A stretch of DNA of 64,000 nt, from contig MEPP01000001.1 in assembly GCA_001769855.1 (NCBI GenBank), positions 288,982 through 352,981 of the forward strand. The letters run 5' to 3'. Positions 56,001 to 62,960 of this stretch are shown in pieces (the first letter of the stretch is position 1; the number at the start of each line of letters is the position of its first letter). A model generated the notes under the pieces. That model saw only the letters and a list, made by a program, of their open reading frames with translations. It was not told the origin of the DNA and did no database searches. The position numbers were made by a program, and so were the translations under genes. The DNA is from Bdellovibrionales bacterium GWA2_49_15 (GTDB taxonomy: Bacteria > Bdellovibrionota > Bacteriovoracia > Bacteriovoracales > Bacteriovoracaceae).

Positions 56001-57205
56001 ATCTCCTGGCGCGGGAAAAGGCGGCGCGCGAGGAGGCCGAGACGGCCAGCAAGACCAAGGATATTTTCTTTGCCACCCTTTCCCACGAGCTAAGAACGCC
56101 ACTGACGACTATCCTGGCGTGGGCGCAGCTCATTAGAACGGGCAAGATTGCAGAGGACAAACGCGACCACGCGGTGGGCCTCATCGAGCAGTCCGGCAAG
56201 GCCCTGGCCCGCCTGATTGAGGACTTGATGGATGTCTCGCGCATTCATTCAGGTAAACTGACGCTGGAACGGCAGATGATTTTTCCCTGTAAAAGTGTAA
56301 GGGAAACAGTGGAAGACCTCCGTCCGTCGGCCGAAAGTAAATCTATTCAAATAGAAACTCAGCTTACGGCGGCCAATGCTCCTCTTTATGCCGATCCCGT
56401 GCGCCTGAAACAGATTGTGGCCAATCTTCTCACTAACGCGATTAAGTTCTCTCCCAGAGGAACAAAGATTGAGGTCCAAGTTGACGAGAGCAAGGCCTCC
56501 TTTGGGAAGTGTTACCGGATTCGGGTGAGGGACCACGGCAAAGGCATTGCTCCCCGATTTCTCCCTCACATTTTTGAGCATTTCAGCCAGGAGGACAGCT
56601 CCTCCACCCGCACACATGGCGGCCTCGGGCTCGGACTTGCCATTGTGCGCGGTCTGGTAGAAATGCACGGGGGGATAGTTCAGGCGGAAAGCGAAGGCCT
56701 GGGAAAAGGCGCGACCTTCACGGTCCTACTCCCGCTTGACACAAAAGAGCAGCAAACAGTTATTGGGCCATCCCACAAAATAGACGAAGCGAGTCCTCAA
56801 AATCCCAGGCCCGACCTACAAGATGTCCGCATTCTTGTGGTGGATGACGAGGCCAACGCCCGAGAGGTCATACAGGAGGCCCTCAGCACTTATGGCGCCG
56901 AGGTTCACACCGCGTCCACAGTCAAAGAGGCGCTTGTGGCCATCCCCGCCTTCAAACCCCAGGTACTCGTCAGCGATATTGCCATGCCCGAGGAAGATGG
57001 ATACATCCTAATCCGCAAGGTGCGCCAGCTACAATCACAGACCGAATGCAATATTCCCGCCGTTGCCATCACGGCGTATGCCGGTGTCGAGGACCGAAAG
57101 CGGGCCCTCGAAGCCGGATTTGATGAGTACATCCCCAAACCCTTTGATGCAGCAAAGGTCGCGGATCTTATTGCGAAGCTGCTGAACAAGGTGCCAGGAG
57201 CCTAA
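53087..57205 (+). CDS. CheB-CheR-PAS-histidine kinase-receiver hybrid protein
   Basis: A 1372-residue multi-domain protein. Order: CheB methylesterase (about 17-205; GIGMSAGGLEAV with the Ser, IQHLDPTH, SGTGSDGTRG), CheR methyltransferase (about 220-495; VPGCSTGEEVYSLAI as SAM site, DLISCQNVLIYF), a long Glu-rich coiled coil of SANEELQSTNEEL-type repeats (about 660-738), two PAS domains (about 740-980), HisKA (SHELRTPLTTIL, His about 1000), HATPase (NLLTNAIKFS, GGLGLGLAIV) and a C-terminal receiver (ILVVDDEANA, Asp in LVSDIAMPEEDG about 1296). The catalytic residues of CheB, CheR, kinase and receiver all appear kept. GTG 53087 or ATG 53096 may be the start. It is likely cytoplasmic, as no membrane segment is seen. 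Confidence 0.93.
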   Translation: MTTMKKLKPTTPQRRKKNVHPMVVGIGMSAGGLEAVTQLFSVLPDNTGLSFVLIQHLDPTHASTVSEILGRKTRMKVAQIVDRMPVRANQVYVIPPNSDVALKGQELRLQTRGTTPGPHMPIDFFFSSLAKDRKSASVGIILSGTGSDGTRGFQAIKAQGGFAIAQEPTSAKHDGMPRSAILAGVVDLILAPEKIALELAKFNRPGYVRKIESPGKKMPDKASFEFSAKDPFDKIIEFLRDTVRLDCSQYKTGTIGRRIKRRMNLHKIADLESYASFLQANPEETNSLAADLLIHVTEFFRDRDTFSSLKEVIFPKLIKNHSPGVPLRIWVPGCSTGEEVYSLAISLLEFMETTSAQIPFMIFGTDIADPAITIARRGIYPESISKNVSPRRLSKYFLPVEGGYQIGKSIRERCLFSHHDVTSDPPFAKMDLISCQNVLIYFAQDLQKKVIPIFHYALNPGGFLWLGRSEGLTAFPELFQQVSKKYKIYQRQGPAHRAALHFRPSSILPSGAISPSEQRPSVDHRIAVQREAERLALEEYAPPGVVVDEALEILQVRGNTAPFLSLEAGRPSLNLISMAGPELAAELRHAISQAKKTGSPAEHQGGKNNFKVTPIKMRAPSKEYYFSIVFENATGKSRRPQKKIPKKARPSEILSHEHQHLLSEYQSASEELVSANEELQSTNEELQSTNEELETAKEELQSGNEELTTVNEELQNRNAEILSLSNDLSNLLTSVEIPIVMVGQDKNIRRFTPNAARIFNLIPSDIGRPIGDIRPKIKNLELEELVAEVIESMSIKEIDTQDQAGIFYKLVVRPYRTAENKVDGAVIALIDINDLKHAALDLQKSRDDAQTIIESMPIPLLVIGQDLKVRLANRIFYQTFRVNQEETTGRFLFNLGEGQWNIPRLLRLIDATLTRNEMFKDFEVEHEFPQIGKRIILLNARPVQMVGSGLKIALLALEDITERVTAGKERIDLLAREKAAREEAETASKTKDIFFATLSHELRTPLTTILAWAQLIRTGKIAEDKRDHAVGLIEQSGKALARLIEDLMDVSRIHSGKLTLERQMIFPCKSVRETVEDLRPSAESKSIQIETQLTAANAPLYADPVRLKQIVANLLTNAIKFSPRGTKIEVQVDESKASFGKCYRIRVRDHGKGIAPRFLPHIFEHFSQEDSSSTRTHGGLGLGLAIVRGLVEMHGGIVQAESEGLGKGATFTVLLPLDTKEQQTVIGPSHKIDEASPQNPRPDLQDVRILVVDDEANAREVIQEALSTYGAEVHTASTVKEALVAIPAFKPQVLVSDIAMPEEDGYILIRKVRQLQSQTECNIPAVAITAYAGVEDRKRALEAGFDEYIPKPFDAAKVADLIAKLLNKVPGA

Positions 57206-57270
57206 TCATTTTTACATAGCGCCGGGTTTGCAGTGGAAAACATTCTGAATTTTGGGCATAGTCCTGGCGC

Positions 57271-58059
57271 ATGAATACACTCATCAAATTACTGGCCCTT
57301 CTGGGGCTTTTGTCCACGGCCGTGCATGCCACCATCCTTGGCAAGGACAACCGTCAACCCATGACCAGCACCCAATATCCTTGGACTGCCATTGGCCTTT
57401 TGGCCATCGGTAATACCGGAGTTTGTACGGCTACTTTAGTGGGCCCGCGACTTATTCTGACCGCTGCCCATTGCCTGGTGGATGCCAGAACTAAACGTCT
57501 GCAACAAGATATCACCAATGTGGTTTTCTATCCCAACTACATGGGTGGTAAGGCCCGTCATGGCGCTAAAGTCGTGCGCAGCTGGGTGGGCACATTCGAC
57601 GCCCAAAATGAACGTTGGTCTGATTGGGCGGTCGCCGAATTGGAAGCCCCCTTGGGCAAGATCTATGGATTCGTGCCTGTGGTGAGCTATACCGGCGTCT
57701 TCCTGAACTTTGCTCCGTCTAAAGTCACCCTAGCCGGCTATTCGACCGATTTCTTGTCAGGCCAAACAGCAGGGGTCGATGTGGATTGCCAGTTGCGCGC
57801 CCAGCTCAAGGTCGATGATGCGAGAAAGGTCGTCACTCACGATTGTGACATGCGCCCAGGCGCCAGCGGTGGTCCGATCTTAATGTTCGTGAACAGCCGG
57901 CCTCAGGTGGTCGCGGTCAACGTCGCCGAAAAAGATCAGTACACTTTTTTTACCAGACAGATGGGCATTGATGTTCAGTACAACATCAACACCGCCATGA
58001 ATCTGGCTGTGCCCACCGACGTCATGATGTCCGCCATCACGCTCATGAATCTCGACTAA
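57271..58059 (+). CDS. Secreted trypsin-like serine protease
   Basis: A 262-residue protein with a signal peptide (MNTLIKLLALLGLLSTAVHA) and a chymotrypsin-fold domain. The catalytic triad is visible: LTAAHCLVDA (His about 66), WSDWAVAEL (Asp about 118) and MRPGASGGPIL (Ser about 198). The ASGGP form rather than GDSGGP is typical of the V8/glutamyl-endopeptidase branch. Three pairs of cysteines at most. It is secreted to the periplasm or outside and could serve protein digestion. The next gene begins 68 bases downstream in the same direction. Confidence 0.88.
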   Translation: MNTLIKLLALLGLLSTAVHATILGKDNRQPMTSTQYPWTAIGLLAIGNTGVCTATLVGPRLILTAAHCLVDARTKRLQQDITNVVFYPNYMGGKARHGAKVVRSWVGTFDAQNERWSDWAVAELEAPLGKIYGFVPVVSYTGVFLNFAPSKVTLAGYSTDFLSGQTAGVDVDCQLRAQLKVDDARKVVTHDCDMRPGASGGPILMFVNSRPQVVAVNVAEKDQYTFFTRQMGIDVQYNINTAMNLAVPTDVMMSAITLMNLD

Positions 58060-58127
58060 GGCTTTTCTCATCAGGTAAAATTAACTAACATTAACTTTAT
58101 TAAAACGCCTGAAGCGAGGGACGCAGC

Positions 58128-60962
58128 ATGACGACTTCTCATCATTTTTCTGTCATTCGTTCCCTCAATGCCACCCTACTCATCATTTGTGTTTGGTGTT
58201 TGAATTTGACGGTAACGAATCGTGCGTTGGCGCAAATACCGACGCCACCGCCCAGCTTCCCCACAAGTATTCCCACAATTCCCCCGGGAGGAGCGACTTG
58301 CGTTCCTGATACAGGACCTGTGGCCTGTGCGAACGGTGTCACCCAAAAGCAGCTGGCCGACGTGCGCGCTTTGTTGGCAGGAGAACCTGCCAATGTGATT
58401 GAGGCCAAGGTGCAAGAAATTTGTAACGACCCTGGGGTTACGGCACAAAAGCTGGCGTGCTTAATGAATCCAGTGCCACTACCACCCGAGTTGCAGCCAC
58501 CGTCGGAGCTTGAACTTCCCGAGTCATTGCAACGCCGACTGATCATGAACAATCAGGTTTCTAAAATCACGCCCGACCAGTGGCCGTCCTGGGCGAAAGA
58601 TTTGTCCATGGGCAACGTCCCGCCAGGAATTGATCCTTATTTCCCTGAAGAGCGTGAGGCCTTGCTGGCATTGGGTTTTACTGAGGAAGATTTAAAAAAG
58701 CTGCCTCCCGGAGGCGAACGCCTGAATGAGGTTTTGAATCAGTATGCCAGCGAGCAATATGAGAACGTCAAGGGAATGGCCATTAGCTATTCCGGGGGCT
58801 ATTTGTTCGGAGTCGCACTGGTCATCGCGTACGCGGTCTTTGGGGCCTTGCCCATTTTTCTGCGCTGTAAATCCATGCCCTCATCAATTATCTTTTTTAC
58901 CTCTTCAATGGTTTATATCGTAAAAGTCCTGGCAACCTTGGCGACCTATCTTGATACCATTTCAACTATTGCCGACACCATGGAAGGCAAGCCGGCGGAA
59001 CAGCTCAAGGCCGGGATTGAAGAATATAAGCGCGCCATCAAGCAAGGCAAAGCTTTTGCCAAGGATGGAGAAGCGATGGTTGATCGTGGAGAGGACCTGT
59101 ACGACATGTGCAAGAGCATGGGGTATGATGCCGCACAAATCTCCAACTGCGTGAATACCGCGAACCAGTTTGGTGTTGACGCCGAGACCTTGAAAAATCG
59201 CGGAGTGGAATGGCTCAACTGCGAAATGGACCGAGTTAAGCAGGCCTCTGCGGATCAATTTGCCATGATTGATCATGTCTATCAGGTCATGAAAACCATG
59301 AAAACGTTGGTTCTGACAGAGGCGATAAGTACCACCGTCATCTCCGCGGCCTGGGGAGTCTCAGCGGGCTTTGCCATCGCCGAGGCGGTCAATCCAACCA
59401 CTGGTTTTGGTTCTTGTGTCGCTCAATACGTTCCGCCCGCGCCCCAAGAAAACAAGAAAATGTTTACTCAATTCATGCAAAATTTTTTGGGAATGCAAAA
59501 GGCTTTTGCCGGCATGGAAAATGCAGAAGAGGAATTTAGCAGTGCCGGATTTAACTGGTTATTCATCATTTTGGCCGCGGCGGGCGTATGGCTGACCCTG
59601 ACGGCGGCCGTGATTACCAGTGCCATTAATGGTGTCAATGTTGGAACCATGCGTGCTTTGTTCCTGGGGGCCGCAGCGATTCAGGCCATTATCGGTATGG
59701 GTTTTTTATGGTCGGCCTATTCGTACACCTCGGATCTCTTGGATCAGCTCACAATCTTACGTCGTGCCATGCAACGGACGTTGCGGAATGAAGGAGTCAG
59801 CTTGGAGTCGGGAGACTGGACAAAGGCCCAAGAGCATTTGGGTGTTAAGGATATGAAGGCAGAGGACCGCGATAAATTTGATCCGTGTACCAAAAAGGCC
59901 CTGGACAATAACCCCACCCAGACGGCCACTCCCATACCTTCGCCCCCGGGTGGATGGCCGACAATCCCTCCTGGCGCGACCATTCCTCCCGGATTGCCCA
60001 CACCGCCGGGTAGTAGTTTTTTATGGCCTGGCATGGACGGCAAAGAAAATATTTTGCAGAGACCCTGGCGTAATTTATTCACCGAAAAATGGCACGCAAT
60101 AATCAAGGACTTGATGGGGCAAAACTTTGTCTCAAGCGCTTATGCGCAAACCCCGAAACAGAAAAGTAAGAGGACCGATAGTTATTGTATCACCAACAAT
60201 AAATTTCAGCCGGATTATGGATGTGACTGTCGTCAAACCGGAAGTTGCTTCACACCGAATACCTTAAGTTTCAAGATCGATAAGCGCATTGATCCCAAAG
60301 GGATGAAAAATCACGTTTCACTTTATCGCGATGTCAATAAGGCGATGGATTTGTTATCTCAAGATCGAATGGCCGAAGTGCAACATTTAACCAAGAATTT
60401 CCCCCAACGGATTGATTCTCTCAAGAAAGAACAAGTCTACTTAAACAAAGTCCTCAATCAGTCTCTGGCGGCCAAGAAAAAACCAAGCATTAACATCGAA
60501 GCCGATGCAAAAAATCTGAACCAACATCTACAGAAGCAGTTTGAAAAGAAGGTCAATAGTTTGCCTGCGAAAGATCGCAATCGTGCTCTGGGCATAATGT
60601 CGGGGGCCTCGACTCCGCCTAAGGGAACCGAAGAGGCCTTGGCACGCAAAGATAATTTGCTTTCCAAGGGGATCAAGAGCTTGGCGAAATTTTTGAGCTC
60701 TCTTGGCCCACTAGGAAAAAAACGCTACCCAAGTCAGGCCAAAGGCAAGAAAGATCACAACGGCGATGAAGTATTCTCAGACTTTGCCGCCGTCGATTGG
60801 TCCGACGCCGGGGTCGTTGACAGTGAAGGAGTTGCACCGCCCGGTGAGGACACCTTGGAAGAATATGAGATTCAAGAGAGCGACATTATTCAAGATAAAG
60901 CAGCGTCTCTCTTTCAAATTATTTCCAACCGCTATTTGAAAAGATTTATGGATGCCAAATAA
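58128..60962 (+). CDS. Large multi-TM exported protein of unknown function
   Basis: A 944-residue protein. A signal peptide (about 10-36, ending ALAQ) leads to a Pro-rich stretch and a soluble domain. Then come five or so membrane segments: GGYLFGVALVIAYAVFGALPIFL (about 225-248), IIFFTSSMVYIVKVLATLATYL, a stretch near 390-415, WLFIILAAAGVWLTLTAAVI (about 485-505) and TMRALFLGAAAIQAIIGMGFL. A Pro/Gly linker (SPPGGWPTIPPGATIPPGLP) and a charged C-terminal domain (about 680-944, Lys-rich then acidic) follow. Cysteines occur in clusters (YGCDCRQTGSCF). No known family recognised. It has no transporter or secretion motif that I can name. It lies after a trypsin-like protease gene. Confidence 0.65.
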   Translation: MTTSHHFSVIRSLNATLLIICVWCLNLTVTNRALAQIPTPPPSFPTSIPTIPPGGATCVPDTGPVACANGVTQKQLADVRALLAGEPANVIEAKVQEICNDPGVTAQKLACLMNPVPLPPELQPPSELELPESLQRRLIMNNQVSKITPDQWPSWAKDLSMGNVPPGIDPYFPEEREALLALGFTEEDLKKLPPGGERLNEVLNQYASEQYENVKGMAISYSGGYLFGVALVIAYAVFGALPIFLRCKSMPSSIIFFTSSMVYIVKVLATLATYLDTISTIADTMEGKPAEQLKAGIEEYKRAIKQGKAFAKDGEAMVDRGEDLYDMCKSMGYDAAQISNCVNTANQFGVDAETLKNRGVEWLNCEMDRVKQASADQFAMIDHVYQVMKTMKTLVLTEAISTTVISAAWGVSAGFAIAEAVNPTTGFGSCVAQYVPPAPQENKKMFTQFMQNFLGMQKAFAGMENAEEEFSSAGFNWLFIILAAAGVWLTLTAAVITSAINGVNVGTMRALFLGAAAIQAIIGMGFLWSAYSYTSDLLDQLTILRRAMQRTLRNEGVSLESGDWTKAQEHLGVKDMKAEDRDKFDPCTKKALDNNPTQTATPIPSPPGGWPTIPPGATIPPGLPTPPGSSFLWPGMDGKENILQRPWRNLFTEKWHAIIKDLMGQNFVSSAYAQTPKQKSKRTDSYCITNNKFQPDYGCDCRQTGSCFTPNTLSFKIDKRIDPKGMKNHVSLYRDVNKAMDLLSQDRMAEVQHLTKNFPQRIDSLKKEQVYLNKVLNQSLAAKKKPSINIEADAKNLNQHLQKQFEKKVNSLPAKDRNRALGIMSGASTPPKGTEEALARKDNLLSKGIKSLAKFLSSLGPLGKKRYPSQAKGKKDHNGDEVFSDFAAVDWSDAGVVDSEGVAPPGEDTLEEYEIQESDIIQDKAASLFQIISNRYLKRFMDAK

Positions 60963-60996
60963 AGCAATTAGGATCAAGAGGCAGGCAGGGGCCACC

Positions 60997-61807
60997 TTAG
61001 AAGAGATTTTGCTCTCGCAAGTTTTGATAAACGAGAGCATTATGCTGCTGACAAAGCACGCGCATGTTTTGCTGCACCGTTTTTCCGCCGAGGAAGTAAG
61101 GCACCTTATGATCCGCCTGAAGAAAGTGCCTGTTCTCACAGCGCCGCCCGTTTTGGCCGACATACTGGCACTGATGCTCGGCCTGTTTTAAGAGTTCTCG
61201 CCTCAGAACTACGCCCGCAATCCGAGTCGTAGGCGCTTGTCGGACTTTCTTCTGTGGCCTTTCAACTTGCGACTCACATAATTTTTTGATGGCACTCGCA
61301 TCTTTAGCTTCGCCTAGTTTGGCCTTCGTCGCCAACCAAAGCTGATACGTTTCTTCGTCCATCTCAATTTTAACCACCCGTTTTTTATTTTCTAACTTAA
61401 AATATCCGCGCAACTTGGTTTCCGCTACCGCCGGAAGTTGGTTCCTCTTGAATCAAATTCAGCGCGGCCACATTTTGGGCGTGGGTCGCCTGGGCCTCTC
61501 TTGATACTCGTTCAAGGAGCGATAGGTTGCTCAAGTTGAGATCGCCCTTTTCCACAATTGGCCGCGCTTCAGGCGTTTTATTTATAAAGCGCATGGCCTC
61601 AATTCTCCGCTGGGCCGAGGCCTCTTTATATCCAAGTTCTTTGACCGCAAACAAAAAGAGGCTCCCGTACCCAAGCTCCAAATAGAGCTTGCGAGTCTCG
61701 ATCTCCTGAAAATGCGCCAAAACCTTGGCCAAAATTCGATTCTCTTCCTTGATAAGATTTTTGGTATTTTGCACCAGAACTTCATTCTTCAGATTTTTTA
61801 AATTCAT
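60997..61807 (-). pseudogene. Frameshifted second copy of the HNH endonuclease gene
   Basis: The minus strand carries a close copy of the HNH gene at 51549-52364. The N-terminal part runs from ATG 61807 (MNLKNLKNEV) and the C-terminal part ends at 60997 (NMRVLCQQHN near the end). Compared with the intact copy, about two bases are missing near 61420-61430, where the intact gene reads PISALEAETKLRGYF. The reading frame therefore runs out into GGSGNQVARIF and a stop, and the HNH half continues in another frame. The zinc and HNH residues remain in the shifted part, so the loss is recent. A sequencing error cannot be excluded. Confidence 0.8.
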
Positions 61808-62065
61808 ACCGCCTCCCATTTTTCTTTCTATATACCATAGATTCCAACGCCAAATTTCTCTTGCGCATTTGAGCCATAAATCATTTGCAAAAAATTTTAA
61901 TCGTTTACCGGCCACTCGATTTTCACTCACGTTTAAAACTCAAACTGTTACGTCTAAGCGCCTATTACAGCAAATTATTTTTCATGAATGCCTCTCTCAC
62001 GTGAGCGGGCCGAACAAAAATAATTCTTACTTTAAAAAGAAAATTCTTACACAGTTTCCCTTCCC

Positions 62066-62126
62066 GAAAGGTGCCAGGTCCATTTTGTTATCTCTATTCG
62101 TTAATGAAATGGACCTAGCACCTTTC
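62066..62126. repeat. Imperfect inverted repeat with GGTGCC ends
   Basis: Two 20-base arms (62066-62085 and 62107-62126) complementary except for one base, around a 21-base loop. The left arm reads GAAAGGTGCCAGGTCCATTT. A third copy of the AGGTGCCAGG core lies on the minus strand at about 62143-62152. The GGTGCC core is shared with the ends of the large inverted repeat at 38577-38654. It overlaps the last two bases of the HExxH gene's stop codon. Confidence 0.75.
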
Positions 62127-62802
62127 AGCGGACAAGGCTCCTGGCACCTGGCCCAAGCAGCAGATAGAGCTCCCGAAGCTCAGCGGGTGGCGGGGAATCT
62201 TGGCCCAAGATTTTGTAGTGCCGCTGAAACTCCCGCACATATTCGCGCCGAAGTTCCCAGGCGGTCTTATAAAGTTCGCGATCGCCACACTTTTTGGCGA
62301 TCTTTAACTCATCCGAATAAGCGCTGATCTCAGAGGCCGCCTCAATAAACTCCGTCACCGTGTCTCGGTTCTTGCCGCTTTCATAAACCTTGGCCTTCCA
62401 AATTGCCCAGTCGACTTTATCACCCGCCACTCCATGCCGATGCCCTAGCTGAATGGCGTGCCGGAGCTCATGCAGCAAAGTGACTGGCCCCGCTTCCCGA
62501 TCCAGAATTATCAGGGCCGGAGTGGTGTACTCATCAAACCATCCCACAATCTCATCGCTGGCGGACACCGGCATTCGCGCCGGATGAAAAGGTAGCTGGC
62601 GCACCCGCCGGGACACGTTGGGAACCCACTCAATTTTGCTGCCCAGCTTGTGCGCCAAGGCCTTAAGCTCAGAGTAAGGCGGAAGCTGCTCCACCTTTTC
62701 CTGCCCACTCACGCTCAGCCATTTGCAATCCGCCAAATCCAACTCCGAGGCCTGCGCCAAGAGTGGAAACAAGAACAGAATTTTAAGTAAAAAAGATGCC
62801 AT
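62125..62802 (-). CDS. Exported HExxH-motif protein, putative metallopeptidase
   Basis: A 225-residue protein with a signal peptide (MASFLLKILFLFPLLAQAS). A zincin-like motif VTLLHELRHAIQLGHRHG (about 105-122) follows TTPALIILDREAG, an arrangement usual in small HExxH proteins that act on the envelope or on peptides. The downstream glutamate-rich helix TEFIEAASEISAYSDELKIAKKCG may supply a third metal ligand. The last nine residues (GPGARSLVR) are encoded by sequence of the GGTGCC hairpin repeat, so the original C-terminus may have been replaced. The gene stands alone, divergent from the next gene. Confidence 0.68.
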   Translation of the reverse strand: MASFLLKILFLFPLLAQASELDLADCKWLSVSGQEKVEQLPPYSELKALAHKLGSKIEWVPNVSRRVRQLPFHPARMPVSASDEIVGWFDEYTTPALIILDREAGPVTLLHELRHAIQLGHRHGVAGDKVDWAIWKAKVYESGKNRDTVTEFIEAASEISAYSDELKIAKKCGDRELYKTAWELRREYVREFQRHYKILGQDSPPPAELRELYLLLGPGARSLVR

Positions 62803-62960
62803 GTCCTGTGGCTACCAAGGCCACGCCAAACTTTCAAAAGAAATCTCCCAGAAAGGTAATAAAATCACACCCTCCCATACCCTATAAAAAGCACCCACCC
62901 GATTGAGCCCGATGCCTCTTTCTGGCAACATAAGGACTTCACCTGCAATGATGAGGCGCC

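Noticed and set aside
58128-60962. Conjugation or type IV secretion membrane protein
   Set aside because: The size and TM pattern brought VirB6/TraG-like proteins to mind, but no other secretion gene is near and no sequence motif supports it.
60997-61807. Programmed frameshift in the HNH copy
   Set aside because: No slippery heptamer or downstream stem was seen at the break, and the intact copy shows that about two bases are simply missing.
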